Below are positions 1 to 8,415 of a stretch of DNA of 64,000 nt, piece after piece. The stretch's first letter is position 1. Each line of letters begins with the position of its first letter. The DNA comes from Streptomyces sp. A3M-1-3 (GTDB taxonomy: Bacteria > Actinomycetota > Actinomycetes > Streptomycetales > Streptomycetaceae), in the NCBI RefSeq assembly GCF_024213665.1, contig NZ_JANAVP010000031.1:20725-84724 (forward strand). Direction: 5' to 3'. Under the pieces are notes generated by a model, which did no database searches, was not told the DNA's origin, and saw only the letters and a program-made list of their open reading frames with translations. The position numbers and the translations under genes were made by a program.

Positions 1-49
1 GGGAGCCGGCCTCGCGCTGGTCGGCACGGTGCTGCTGGCCACCGGCTGA
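1..49 (+). CDS. C-terminal end of a membrane protein (partial)
   Basis: Reading from base 2, the first 48 bases encode a hydrophobic tail rich in Gly, Ala, Leu and Val that stops at TGA 47-49. Such a tail suits the last transmembrane helix of an integral membrane protein, for example an EamA-type permease. The rest of the gene lies outside the window, so the family cannot be confirmed. The next gene is convergent and ends at 57. Confidence 0.4.
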   Translation, partial: GAGLALVGTVLLATG

Positions 50-56
50 GCGGGCC

Positions 57-818
57 TCAGGCCGCGCCGCCGCCGGACGCCTGCTCCGCGTCCAGTTCCG
101 CGAGTGCGAGCAGCTGCTCCGAGGTGACGCCCTCCGGTATCGGTACGGGAGGCGGGGTACGCAGCGGTGGCTGCCAGCCCGCCTCCGGGTCCCAGCTCCG
201 TACGATCCGCGCGGGCGACCCGGCCACCACGGCGTGGTCGGGCACCTCGCCCCGGACGACCGCGCCGGCGGCCACCACGACGTTGCGGCCCAGCCGTGCT
301 CCGGGCAGCACCACGGCGCCGGTGCCGAGCCAGCAGCCCGGGCCGATCTCCACCGGCTCCATGCGCGGCCACTGCTTGCCGACGGGCTCGTGCGGATCGT
401 CGTAACTGTGGTTCGTGGACGTGATGTAGACGTACGGGCCGCAGTACGTGTCGTCGCCTATGGCCACCCGGGTGTCCGCGATGACATGGCTGCCGCGGCC
501 GAGTACGACCCCGTTACCGAGCAGCAGTATCGGTTCCGCGCCGAGATCCAGACCGGGCATCATGCCGGCGGTCAGAGTGACCTGTTCACCGATGATGCAG
601 TGGTCACCGAGGTGGATCCACGGCTCACCGAACACCGTCCCCTGCGGGAACGCCAGCCGGGTGCCGGTGCCGATCCGCCCGAAGCGCAGCCGTCCCGGGG
701 TGTCGGCGGTCACCGCTCCGGTCCGCTGCATCCACTGCCAGCCGCGGTGGACGGCACGGGACACGGCGCGGCGCCGCCAGGCGGCGAGCGATGAGAACGT
801 GCTGCGGTTCTTCGGCAC
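57..818 (-). CDS. Hexapeptide-repeat (LbH) acyltransferase
   Basis: Encodes about 253 residues. The central part has left-handed beta-helix hexapeptide repeats (turns such as IGDDTYCGPYVYI, LGRGSHVIADT and LGTGAVVLPGA) and ends with the PDHAVVAGSPARIV signature of the maltose/galactoside O-acetyltransferase group. These enzymes act as trimers and transfer an acyl group from a CoA donor to a sugar or similar acceptor. The Cys and the STNHSY loop resemble the active-site loop of that group. The start is set at GTG 818; the frame stays open far upstream, but the upstream part is low-complexity Arg/Gly-rich translation overlapping the next gene, so it is not credited. The acceptor is unknown. Confidence 0.82.
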   Translation of the reverse strand: MPKNRSTFSSLAAWRRRAVSRAVHRGWQWMQRTGAVTADTPGRLRFGRIGTGTRLAFPQGTVFGEPWIHLGDHCIIGEQVTLTAGMMPGLDLGAEPILLLGNGVVLGRGSHVIADTRVAIGDDTYCGPYVYITSTNHSYDDPHEPVGKQWPRMEPVEIGPGCWLGTGAVVLPGARLGRNVVVAAGAVVRGEVPDHAVVAGSPARIVRSWDPEAGWQPPLRTPPPVPIPEGVTSEQLLALAELDAEQASGGGAA

Positions 819-895
819 CCTTACACGGTACCCGCCGGTAGGCCGGGCGCTCCGCGCCACCTGACCGTCCGGCCTCGGCCGGCGCGCCTCGGTCG

Positions 896-1426
896 TCAGC
901 CGCCGTGCGCCTCGCGGTGGCCCTTTGCCAGCTCCAGGTACATCATCGCGTTGAGCTTGATGCCCTCGCGCTCCTCCTCGGTCAGCTCCCGCCTGACCTT
1001 CGCGGGCACACCGGCGACCAGCGAGCCCGGCGGTACCCGCATGCCCTGGGGCACCAGGGCCTGAGCGGCGATCAGCGAACCGGCACCGATGTGCGCGCCG
1101 TTGAGCACGGTGGCTCCCATGCCGACCAGGACGTCGTCCTCGACCGTGCAGCCGTGCAGGACGGCGTTGTGCCCGACGGACACCCGCTTCCCGACCGTGA
1201 CGGGGAAGCCGGGGTCGACGTGCACCGTGCAGTTGTCCTGGATGTTGCTGTCGGTGCCGAGGACGATCGGGCCGCAGTCGGCGCGCAGCACGGCGTGGTA
1301 CCAGACGCTCGAACCCGCCGCCATCGTCACGTCGCCGATCACGACGGACGTCGGGGCGGCGAACGCCTCGGGGGCGATGTCGGGCTCCTTGCCGCCCACA
1401 CCCGAAATCAACGCCTGTTCCGCCAT
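896..1426 (-). CDS. Gamma-carbonic anhydrase-like hexapeptide protein
   Basis: Encodes 176 residues of the gamma-carbonic anhydrase / PaaY-type LbH family. Visible marks are the N-terminal VWYHAVLRAD segment, the SNIQDNCTVH turn and the VGHNAVLHGC turn; these provide the His residues that bind the trimer-interface metal in this family. The C-terminal helix follows the GVPAKVRREL segment. The ATG at 1426 is preceded by a GAGGAG ribosome site, so it is preferred over an in-frame ATG at 1456. It lies upstream of, and co-directional with, the other LbH gene. Whether it hydrates CO2 or is an acyl/thioester enzyme cannot be told from sequence. Confidence 0.85.
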   Translation of the reverse strand: MAEQALISGVGGKEPDIAPEAFAAPTSVVIGDVTMAAGSSVWYHAVLRADCGPIVLGTDSNIQDNCTVHVDPGFPVTVGKRVSVGHNAVLHGCTVEDDVLVGMGATVLNGAHIGAGSLIAAQALVPQGMRVPPGSLVAGVPAKVRRELTEEEREGIKLNAMMYLELAKGHREAHGG

Positions 1427-1500
1427 CGCCTGCTCCTCGCTCTTCCTCCGTCGCACCTACCGGCACGGTAAGCGATGCCGCGAGGTCACCGGCTGCCGGG

Positions 1501-2163
1501 TCAGTCCGCTGCCGGGGCGAGTTCGCGTTCCGGGGTCGGTTGGGGCGGCTGCGGCTTCGCCGCCGCCTTCTTCGCGCGGCTCTTGATGACGAGCATCGAG
1601 GTGACGCCGATCACCACGGCCAGCACCAGGCCGAGCCACGAGAACCGCTTCAGCCAGGCTTCAGCCACAACGCCGACGTAGTAGACGACCGCGGTAGTGC
1701 CGCCCGCCCAGAGGATGCCTCCGAGCACGTTGGCGATGGCGAACTTCCAGTACGGCATGCGCAGCACACCCGCCAGCGGGCCGGCGAAGATCCGCAGCAG
1801 GGCCACGAAGCGGCCGAAGAAGACGGCCCACATGCCCCACTTCTCGAAGGACCGCTCGGCCATGGCGATGTTCTGCTCGCCGAAGTGCTTGGGGAACCTG
1901 CGGCCGAGCCGCTCCAGCAGCGGTTTGCCGCCCTTGCGCCCGATCGCGTAACCGATCGAGTCACCGATGATCGCGCCGGCGACGGCGCACGCGCCGAGGA
2001 TCACCGGATCGACGTCCCCGTGCTGGGAGGCGAGCAGTGCCGAGCTGACCAGGATGATCTCGCCCGGCAGCGGGATGCCCAGACTCTCCAGTCCGATGAC
2101 CACACCCACCAGGATGTAGATGCTGACCGCGGGGACGGTCTCGAGCCACTCCTGGATATGCAA
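1501..2163 (-). CDS. DedA family membrane protein
   Basis: Encodes 220 residues of the DedA/SNARE-associated family, integral membrane proteins linked to undecaprenyl-phosphate or phospholipid flipping and envelope homeostasis. Seen are an N-terminal hydrophobic segment, the family's GLESLGIPLPGE motif near residue 25, the GDSIGYAIGRKGG segment near 65, and the FGRFVALLRIFAGPLAG motif near 115. Two hydrophobic helices and a basic tail follow. The start codon is TTG at 2163, backed by a GGGAGGAA ribosome site about 8 bases upstream. The gene is monocistronic on the minus strand. Confidence 0.88.
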   Translation of the reverse strand: MHIQEWLETVPAVSIYILVGVVIGLESLGIPLPGEIILVSSALLASQHGDVDPVILGACAVAGAIIGDSIGYAIGRKGGKPLLERLGRRFPKHFGEQNIAMAERSFEKWGMWAVFFGRFVALLRIFAGPLAGVLRMPYWKFAIANVLGGILWAGGTTAVVYYVGVVAEAWLKRFSWLGLVLAVVIGVTSMLVIKSRAKKAAAKPQPPQPTPERELAPAAD

Positions 2164-2317
2164 CGCCGGTTCCTCCCGCTCGATGGGCCACTGCCCGGTC
2201 GCGCGCCGCGGCGGCGCACGGCGGGCAGCCTACCCGGTCGCGCGAGGGCAGGCCGCTTCCGGAACGCGGCAGGGCGCCCCCGACGGGACGCCCTGCGGTG
2301 CGGCGGTGCGGACGAGA

Positions 2318-2770
2318 TCAGGAGTGGGGGCGCAGGGTCCACACGACAGTCATCTCACCCGTCACGGCTTCGTCCTCGCGCCGGATCGCGATGGCCACGG
2401 GGAACTCGGGGCGGCCGCCGGCGTCGAGTTCGGCGACCACCTCGGCCACCGGACGACCGAGCGTCGCGGTGGCGGTGACGACGCCCATGGCGAGCTTCTT
2501 GTAGCCGATCTCCGCCTTGACGGCGAGCGGCACGGCCCGCGACAGCTGGTCGCCGAAAGCGGCCAGGACGATCGCGCCGCTGGCGGACTCCGCCAGCGTG
2601 AACATCGCACCGGCGTGCGGGCCGCCGACGTGGTTGTGGAAGTCGGGCTGGTCCGGCATCCGCACGACCGCCCGCTCCGGGGTGGTCTCGAGGAACTCCA
2701 GGTTCAGCGTGCGGGCCATCGGCACCGTGGCGGCGAGCATCTCGCCGATCGACATCTGGTCTGCGCTCAT
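2318..2770 (-). CDS. PaaI/DUF4442-type hotdog thioesterase
   Basis: Encodes 150 residues with a hotdog-fold pattern: a long N-terminal helix, then HNHVGGPHAGAMFTLAE, which carries the Asn/His/Gly motif of PaaI-type acyl-CoA thioesterases, then beta strands rich in Val, Ala and Thr. The ATG at 2770 is chosen because the open frame upstream does not look coding. The likely role is hydrolysis of an acyl-CoA in the cytoplasm; the substrate is unknown. It is divergent from the gene at 2865, with a short shared promoter region. Confidence 0.8.
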   Translation of the reverse strand: MSADQMSIGEMLAATVPMARTLNLEFLETTPERAVVRMPDQPDFHNHVGGPHAGAMFTLAESASGAIVLAAFGDQLSRAVPLAVKAEIGYKKLAMGVVTATATLGRPVAEVVAELDAGGRPEFPVAIAIRREDEAVTGEMTVVWTLRPHS

Positions 2771-2864
2771 GACCCAGGATGTTACCCACCGGTAAGGCCG
2801 TTGGCCATCCCGGAAGAGGGGCGGCCGTAGCCCGGGTGGCGCGGCACCTCTATCGTTACTCGCC

Positions 2865-3917
2865 ATGTGGCCAGGACAGCAGCCGCCCGGGGGCGAGCAA
2901 AACCCGCAGGACCAGAACCCGAATCCGTACCAGCAGCCGGGTTACCAGCAGCCGGGTCCGGGTTACCAGCAGCCGAATCCGTACCAGCAGCCCGGCTATC
3001 AGCAACAGCCGCCGGGCTACCCGCAGCAGCCCAACCCGTACCAGCAGCCGACGGCCCCGCAGTGGAACGTCCCGCCGGCTCCGCTGGGTGCCCCTCAGCC
3101 GCCCCAGGGCGGCGGTGGCAAGAAGACCGCCACGGTGGCGATCGTCGCGGCGGCCGTCGTCGTGGTGGCCGCGGCGGTGACCGGCGTCCTGGTCTTCAAG
3201 GGCGACGACGCGAAGCCCACCGCCGAAGGCGACGGCAAGCAGTCGGCGTCGCCGTCCGAGCCGGCCGGTGAAGCGCCTTCGTCCCCGGCCGCCAACCCGC
3301 GTGACGGCAGCACCGGATCGGAGAAGCCGCTCATCGCGGGCTGGAAGGTCGTGGTGAACCCCAAGTACGGAACGGCCTTCGAGGTTCCGCCGGAGTGGGT
3401 CGTCAAGACACCGGACACCTACTCGGGCTTCGCGGACGCCAAGAAGGACGACGGCGCACCCATGATCACTATGTCGGCGCCCGCCTTCCTGAAGGAGGAG
3501 TGGTGCACCGACGATTCCGACAAGGACGGCAATACGGAGGAGACCAGCCTCGCCGGCACCGGCACCAAGGGCGGGCAGGGCGCCAAGAACACCGCCGAGG
3601 CCGCCCGTAACGAGGCCGGCACCTGGGTCTGGGGCGCATACGCCCAGGAGATGCCCAAGAGCACGGTCAAGATGACCCCTGCAAAGGCCTTTACCAGCAC
3701 GTCCGGGCTCAAGGGCCACGTCGTGACGGCCACCGCCGTCGGCGTCACGAAGAAGACCAAGTGCGACTCCGACGGCAAGTCGGTCGCCTTCACCTTCAAG
3801 ACCGCCAAGGGCGACTTCTCGACCTGGGTGCTCTACGCCGCCAAGGGCGTCAAGGACGAGGTGCCGGACGCGACCATCCAGAAGATCCTGGGCACGGTCC
3901 GGCTGACCTCGGGCTGA
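2865..3917 (+). CDS. Pro/Gln-rich membrane-anchored protein
   Basis: Encodes 350 residues in three parts. Residues 1-85 are a low-complexity Pro-Gln-Tyr tract made of repeated YQQPG-like units. Residues about 88-110 form one hydrophobic transmembrane helix preceded by Lys-Lys, which suggests a cytoplasmic N-terminus. The remaining 240 residues are an extracytoplasmic Ser/Lys/Ala-rich linker followed by a folded domain with two likely disulfide Cys. This layout is common in Streptomyces cell-surface or signalling-associated proteins of unknown function. No enzymatic motif is visible. Confidence 0.78.
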   Translation: MWPGQQPPGGEQNPQDQNPNPYQQPGYQQPGPGYQQPNPYQQPGYQQQPPGYPQQPNPYQQPTAPQWNVPPAPLGAPQPPQGGGGKKTATVAIVAAAVVVVAAAVTGVLVFKGDDAKPTAEGDGKQSASPSEPAGEAPSSPAANPRDGSTGSEKPLIAGWKVVVNPKYGTAFEVPPEWVVKTPDTYSGFADAKKDDGAPMITMSAPAFLKEEWCTDDSDKDGNTEETSLAGTGTKGGQGAKNTAEAARNEAGTWVWGAYAQEMPKSTVKMTPAKAFTSTSGLKGHVVTATAVGVTKKTKCDSDGKSVAFTFKTAKGDFSTWVLYAAKGVKDEVPDATIQKILGTVRLTSG

Positions 3918-3964
3918 CCTCGGCCGACCGGCAACCGCCCGCCCGGAAAAACCGGTTGGGAATC

Positions 3965-4008
3965 CGGGGCGGCGGCGGGGACAGTCCCCGGGTGCCCCCG
4001 CCCGCCGA
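3965..4008. terminator. Candidate terminator between convergent genes
   Basis: A GC-rich inverted-repeat block sits between the convergent genes ending at 3917 and 4120. The core CGGGGA-CAG-TCCCCG hairpin spans 3976-3990, and longer GGGCGG / CCGCCC arms flank it. There is no U-tract, as is usual for actinobacterial terminators. Confidence 0.45.
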
Positions 4009-4119
4009 CCCCGTATGGTGCTGCTTGCCACCGCGCCGGCAGGCCCGGCGGTGCTCCTGGTGCCCGGGGTGCGGCAGTTGACCCGCCGTACGAAGCATGT
4101 GGCCGCGGCGGTCGCGGCC

Positions 4120-4965
4120 TCAGCCGATGCTGAAGGCCCCGTCGGGCGGCTCGGGTGACGGCACGGCTTCTTCGTCCCGTACGGGGACCGCGTCCCCGAT
4201 GAGGCGGGTCAGCGCCGCACTGTGCTCGACCCGCGCCGGGAAGGCGTCCGACGCGGTGCGACGGGCCAGCAGCGCGATGTCGAGCTCCGCGTGCGAGGCC
4301 AGCAGTACGGCGTTGCCGAAGCGCCGCCCGCGCAGGACGGCAGGCTCGGCGATCAGCGCCAGCTCCGCGAAGACGGCCGCGAAGGTGGCCAGTTGGGAGC
4401 GGAGGAAGGCGAAGGGCGCGCCGTCGGCGAGATTCGCGGCGTACACGCCGTCCGGCCGGAGCACCCGTTCCGCGGCGCGCGCGTACTCGATCGACGTCAG
4501 GTGCGCGGGCACCCGTGAGCCGCCGAAGACATCGGCGATCAGCATGTCCGCGGAGCGCGCCGGCGCGCTCTCCAGCCACGCCCGCGCGTCCGTGCCGTGC
4601 ACGGCGATCCCTGCGCCGTCCGGTACGGGCAGATGCTCGGCGACGAGCGCCAGCAGCCCGTGGTCGGCCTCCACGACCTCCTGCCGTGAACCGGGCCGGG
4701 TCGCGGCCACGTACCGGGGCAGAGTGAGCGCCCCGCCGCCGAGGTGAACGAGGTCCAGGGGGGCGCCCTCGTCCGCCGCGCAGTCCACGACGTGCGCGAG
4801 CCGCTGCGCGTACTCGAACTCCAGGTGGGTCGGCTCGTCGAGGTCCACGTACGACTGCGGCGCCCCGTCCACCGTGAGCAACCAGGCCCGCGGCAGGTCC
4901 ACGTCGGGCATCAGCTTGGCGGTGCCCCCGTCCACGTCCCGGGTCACGGGTATCGGCTCGTTCAC
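4120..4965 (-). CDS. Spermidine synthase-like methyltransferase-fold protein
   Basis: Encodes about 281 residues with the Rossmann fold of polyamine synthases: QSYVDLDEPTHLEFEYA near the N-terminus matches the family's substrate loop, DLVHLGGGALTLPRY is the nucleotide/SAM-binding glycine loop, and MLIADVFGG is the Asp-containing catalytic strand. Many actinobacterial members carry out unknown reactions rather than making spermidine. The start is GTG 4965; the upstream frame is Arg-rich and overlaps the neighbour. It is followed on the same strand by the patatin gene upstream at 5003-5845. Confidence 0.8.
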   Translation of the reverse strand: MNEPIPVTRDVDGGTAKLMPDVDLPRAWLLTVDGAPQSYVDLDEPTHLEFEYAQRLAHVVDCAADEGAPLDLVHLGGGALTLPRYVAATRPGSRQEVVEADHGLLALVAEHLPVPDGAGIAVHGTDARAWLESAPARSADMLIADVFGGSRVPAHLTSIEYARAAERVLRPDGVYAANLADGAPFAFLRSQLATFAAVFAELALIAEPAVLRGRRFGNAVLLASHAELDIALLARRTASDAFPARVEHSAALTRLIGDAVPVRDEEAVPSPEPPDGAFSIG

Positions 4966-5002
4966 CGCACCATTGTGCGCGCGGCGCAGCGCCAAGAGCC
5001 GC

Positions 5003-5845
5003 TCAGCCCGTCCAGACGGCCGCGACCTCCTCCGCGTGCGCGGCGGCCTGCGCCAGACCCGCCCTCGCGGCGGGCGCCCGGCGGGCGGGGTCCAGCACAT
5101 TGCGGCCGAAGGCGTCACGGGCCGCGCGGTCCGGGGTGATCAGCAGGACGCGCGCGCCGTCGGCGGCGAGCCGGGCGGCCTGGGTGCGGGCGGAGGCGAT
5201 GGGTCCGCCGCCTGCCGTGATGGGGGCGAGGATCACCACGCGGTCGTATCCGGCGGCCAGGTCCGCGTTGGCCGAGGAGCGCATGCCGCCGTCGATCCAG
5301 CGGCGGTCGCCGACGGTCATGGGCGGATAGACACCGGGCACCGCGCAGCTGGCCGAGACGGCGTCGACGAGCCCGGCCCCGCTGTCCCGGTCGAACGCCT
5401 TGAACTCGCCCGTCAGGGCGTCGACGGAGGTGACCACCAGCCTCCGGTCCGGCCACTCGTGGGAGACGAGCCGCGCGGCGATGACCGCCCGCCGCTCGGA
5501 CTCCTCCGGGGTACGGGCGGCGAGCGCCATGGCGCCCATGCGCACCCCGTAGCCCTCGGCGTCCCGGGAGCGCAGGACACCCCAGGCGTACCGGGCCATC
5601 AGGCCGGTGCCCAGCCGGGCCACGCGCTCGCCGGTGGCGTCGGCGAGCTGACGCTCGTACAGCTCGACGGTGGTCAGCAGGCCGCAGATGAGCTGCGCGC
5701 CGACGATCGATCCCGCGGACGTGCCGACGACCAGTTCGGCGGTACTCAGGTCCACACCCGCCTCGGTCAGGCCGTGCAGAATGCCGCACTCCCAGCCGAT
5801 GCCGGTGAGGCCGCCCCCGCCGAGCACAAGTGCCGTGCCGCCCAT
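5003..5845 (-). CDS. Patatin-like phospholipase
   Basis: Encodes 280 residues. The N-terminal LGGGGLTGIGWECGIL is the oxyanion-hole glycine motif, GTSAGS near residue 43 is the GxSxG nucleophile elbow, and WIDGGMRSSANADLA near residue 185 carries the DGG motif with the catalytic Asp. Together they form the Ser-Asp dyad of patatin lipases, which hydrolyse acyl esters of phospholipids. There is no signal peptide, so it is probably cytoplasmic or membrane-associated. The start at ATG 5845 has a GGAGGG site upstream. Confidence 0.88.
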   Translation of the reverse strand: MGGTALVLGGGGLTGIGWECGILHGLTEAGVDLSTAELVVGTSAGSIVGAQLICGLLTTVELYERQLADATGERVARLGTGLMARYAWGVLRSRDAEGYGVRMGAMALAARTPEESERRAVIAARLVSHEWPDRRLVVTSVDALTGEFKAFDRDSGAGLVDAVSASCAVPGVYPPMTVGDRRWIDGGMRSSANADLAAGYDRVVILAPITAGGGPIASARTQAARLAADGARVLLITPDRAARDAFGRNVLDPARRAPAARAGLAQAAAHAEEVAAVWTG

Positions 5846-5952
5846 CGCCGCCGCCCTCCGTCGTCCGTGTTACTGGCAGCAGTGTGACGGACGGCGCCTG
5901 CCCCTCCCACCCCCGGGGGAGGACAAGCGCCGTCCTCAGCAGAATTCAGGAC

Positions 5953-7122
5953 TCAGACAAGGCCGGTCACCGTGCCGGCGCCGACCGTGCGGCCGCCCTC
6001 ACGGATCGCGAAGCCGAGGCCCGGCTCGAGCGGCGTGTCCCGGCCCAGTTCCACGGTCATCGTGACCGTGTCCCCCGGCCGCGCGACCGCCGTCCCACCG
6101 AGGTCGACGTCCCCGACGACGTCGGCGGTACGGATGTAGAACTGCGGCCGGTAGCCGGTGGACACCGGTGTCGTCCGGCCGCCCTCCCGGGCGGAGAGGA
6201 CGTACACCTGCGCGGTGAACCGGCGGCTGGGCACCACGCTGCCGGGCGCCGCCACCACATGCCCGCGGCGTACGGCGTCGCGGGGCACCCCGCGCAGCAG
6301 CAGCGCGACGTTGTCGCCGGCTTCGGCGGAGTCCATCGGCTTGCCGAAGGTCTCCAGCCCGGTGACCACCGTCTCAGTATCCGCGCCCAGCACCTCCACC
6401 CGGTCGCCGACCCGTACCGTCCCGCGCTCGATGGCTCCGGTGACGACCGTGCCCCGCCCGGTGATGGTGAGCACGTTCTCGACGGGCATCAGGAACGGCG
6501 CGTCGGTGTACCGCACCGGCATCGGTACGTACGTGTCGACGGCGTCCAGCAGCGCCTCGACGGCGGCCGTCCAGCGCGGGTCGCCCTCCAGCGCTCTGAG
6601 GCCGGACACCCGTACGACGGGCACCGCGTCGCCGCCGTAGCCGTGGGCGGAGAGCAGCTCGCGGACCTCCAGCTCGACCAGGTCGGTCAGCTCGCCGTCG
6701 CCCGCGTCCGCCTTGTTGAGCGCCACGACGATGTGGTCGACGCCGACCTGGCGGGCGAGCAGGACGTGTTCGGCGGTCTGCGGCATGATCCCGTCGAGCG
6801 CGGAGACGACGAGGATCGCCCCGTCGAGCTGCGCCGCGCCGGTGACCATGTTCTTCACGTAGTCGGCATGGCCCGGCATGTCGACGTGGGCGTAGTGCCG
6901 GGTGTCCGTCTCGTACTCGACGTGCGCGATGTTGATGGTGATACCGCGCTGCGCCTCCTCGGGCGCCCGGTCGATGCGGTCGAACGGGACGAAGGAGGCC
7001 CCGCCGCGGTCGGCGAGGACCTTGGTGATGGCGGCGGTCAGGGTGGTCTTGCCGTGGTCGACGTGGCCCATGGTGCCGATGTTCAGGTGCGGCTTGGTGC
7101 GCACGTATGCCGTCTTGGGCAT
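5953..7122 (-). CDS. tuf3: Divergent second EF-Tu (EF-Tu3 type)
   Basis: Encodes 389 residues colinear with elongation factor Tu, the GTPase that carries aminoacyl-tRNA to the ribosome. The G1 motif GHVDHGKTT, G2 region RGITINIAH, G3 DMPGHAD, G4 NKAD and the C-terminal FAIREGGRTVGAGTV are all present. G3 has Met where housekeeping EF-Tu has Cys (DCPGHAD), and many surface segments differ. The gene stands alone rather than next to fus/rpsL. Streptomyces are known to keep such a divergent extra copy, often called EF-Tu3, linked to stress or antibiotic tolerance. The ATG at 7122 has an AGGAAGGA ribosome site. Confidence 0.85.
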   Translation of the reverse strand: MPKTAYVRTKPHLNIGTMGHVDHGKTTLTAAITKVLADRGGASFVPFDRIDRAPEEAQRGITINIAHVEYETDTRHYAHVDMPGHADYVKNMVTGAAQLDGAILVVSALDGIMPQTAEHVLLARQVGVDHIVVALNKADAGDGELTDLVELEVRELLSAHGYGGDAVPVVRVSGLRALEGDPRWTAAVEALLDAVDTYVPMPVRYTDAPFLMPVENVLTITGRGTVVTGAIERGTVRVGDRVEVLGADTETVVTGLETFGKPMDSAEAGDNVALLLRGVPRDAVRRGHVVAAPGSVVPSRRFTAQVYVLSAREGGRTTPVSTGYRPQFYIRTADVVGDVDLGGTAVARPGDTVTMTVELGRDTPLEPGLGFAIREGGRTVGAGTVTGLV

Positions 7123-7616
7123 GGTTCCTTCCTCGGAACTCGAAGCGGTGTGAGACCCCTGGGCCTTGCCGACCCTCCCCCTGCGGGGTCCGCCGGACGA
7201 TCCGGGAAGGGTCAGCTTCGGGCGCCGTCGAAGGGCGCTGCGGCAGCGAATGCTGCGGGGAACGCCGCGGGGAACGCGGCGACTGCGGAGGCGGTGACCA
7301 CTGAAAGCGCGGCAGCCTTCGGCGCATCCGCGACTGCGGACGGCGCTGCGGGGAAGGCGTACCGGGACATGCGCTGATCATGGCTCAGCCGCGGCGGCCC
7401 GTCGACCGAATTTCCGCGCGGTGGGCGGTCCTTGTCCGTACGCGGCGGCCCCTCGGGGCGTACTGGATCGGCAGCGGCCGGATAACACGGCGGTCGAGCC
7501 GCCCGAGGACGGTGTCGGCGATGTCACTGGACGGAACCGGCCGTGCTGTCGCGGCCGACGGTCCCATGAGGCCCGCATTACGGCGATCACACCCGATTTT
7601 CGGTTAGTCTCCCCGG
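7123..7616. other. Non-coding divergent region between tuf3 and a TVP38-type gene
   Basis: About 490 bases without a convincing gene. Near tuf3 it contains GC-rich self-complementary segments (CCCC-TGC-GGGG around 7190 and TCCGCCGGA around 7199). At 7250-7300 there is an imprecise repeat of the type GCGGGGAACGC. These could shape a long structured tuf3 leader, but no promoter can be assigned with confidence by eye. Confidence 0.4.
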
Positions 7617-8318
7617 ATGCTCGACCCCGCCATCCGGCCCGCCGGCCTCACTGTGCGCTGCGCGCGGGCGCTGCTGTCCCCCTGGTCCCGGCTCTCGCTG
7701 CTCCTGGTGCTCCTCGCGTCGGCCGCCGTGACGGTGCTGCTGTTCGAGCCGCAGCGGCTGCTCGCCGACGGCTGGCCGCCGCAGGTCGCCGGCTCGACCG
7801 CCGTGGTGCTGTTCGGCGCCGCGTACGGGCTGTGCACCGCCGCCTTCGTACCGCGCCCGCTGCTGAACCTCGCCGCGGGCGCCGTCTTCGGGTCGCAGTT
7901 CGGCCTGGTGTCCGCGCTCGCCGGCACGGTACTCGGAGCGGGCATCGCCTTCGGGCTCGGCCGGATGCTCGGGCAGGACGCCCTGCGTCCCCTGCTGCGG
8001 GCCCGCTGGCTGAAAGCCGCCGACGGGCAGCTGAGCCGGCACGGTTTCCGCTCGATGCTGGCGGTCCGGCTCTTCCCTGGTGTGCCGTTCGCCGCCGCCA
8101 ACTACTGCGCCGCGGTCTCGCGGATGGGCTGGCTGCCGTTTCTGCTGGCCACCGGCCTCGGATCGATCCCGAACACCGCCGCGTACGTGGTGGCGGGCAG
8201 CCGCGCCTCGACCCCGACCTCGCCCGTGTTCCTGGTCTCGATGGGCTTCATCGCGCTGACCGGCCTCGCCGCGCTGGTCGTGGCGTGGCGCAAAAGGCAT
8301 CGCCTGCGTTCGCGGTAG
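7617..8318 (+). CDS. TVP38/TMEM64 family membrane protein
   Basis: Encodes 233 residues with several hydrophobic helices and the VTT/SNARE-associated core. The segment RPLLNLAAGAVFGSQFG near residue 80 and the FRSMLAVRLFPGVPFAAANY motif near 145 are typical, and a conserved Gly-Ser-Ile-Pro-Asn-Thr turn follows. It ends with a basic cytoplasmic tail. It is an integral membrane protein of the broad DedA/VTT superfamily, possibly involved in lipid scrambling. The precise role is unknown. Confidence 0.85.
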   Translation: MLDPAIRPAGLTVRCARALLSPWSRLSLLLVLLASAAVTVLLFEPQRLLADGWPPQVAGSTAVVLFGAAYGLCTAAFVPRPLLNLAAGAVFGSQFGLVSALAGTVLGAGIAFGLGRMLGQDALRPLLRARWLKAADGQLSRHGFRSMLAVRLFPGVPFAAANYCAAVSRMGWLPFLLATGLGSIPNTAAYVVAGSRASTPTSPVFLVSMGFIALTGLAALVVAWRKRHRLRSR

Positions 8319-8415
8319 CGCGCTCCAGGGGGACCCTACGGTCATTCAGTCTTCGTACGGGCCATAGCATCTGGGTCGAACTGCCCGACGATCACAAGGA
8401 CGAGCGCACCCCGAC

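Noticed and set aside
57..1466. A 469-residue minus-strand open frame covering both hexapeptide genes
   Set aside because: Its first half is Arg/Gly-rich out-of-frame translation of the carbonic anhydrase-like gene; only the part from GTG 818 has the LbH motifs.
2900..3080. Short tandem repeats in the 2865 gene as a mobile repeat
   Set aside because: They encode YQQPG-type units and fit a low-complexity protein tract rather than a mobile or regulatory repeat.
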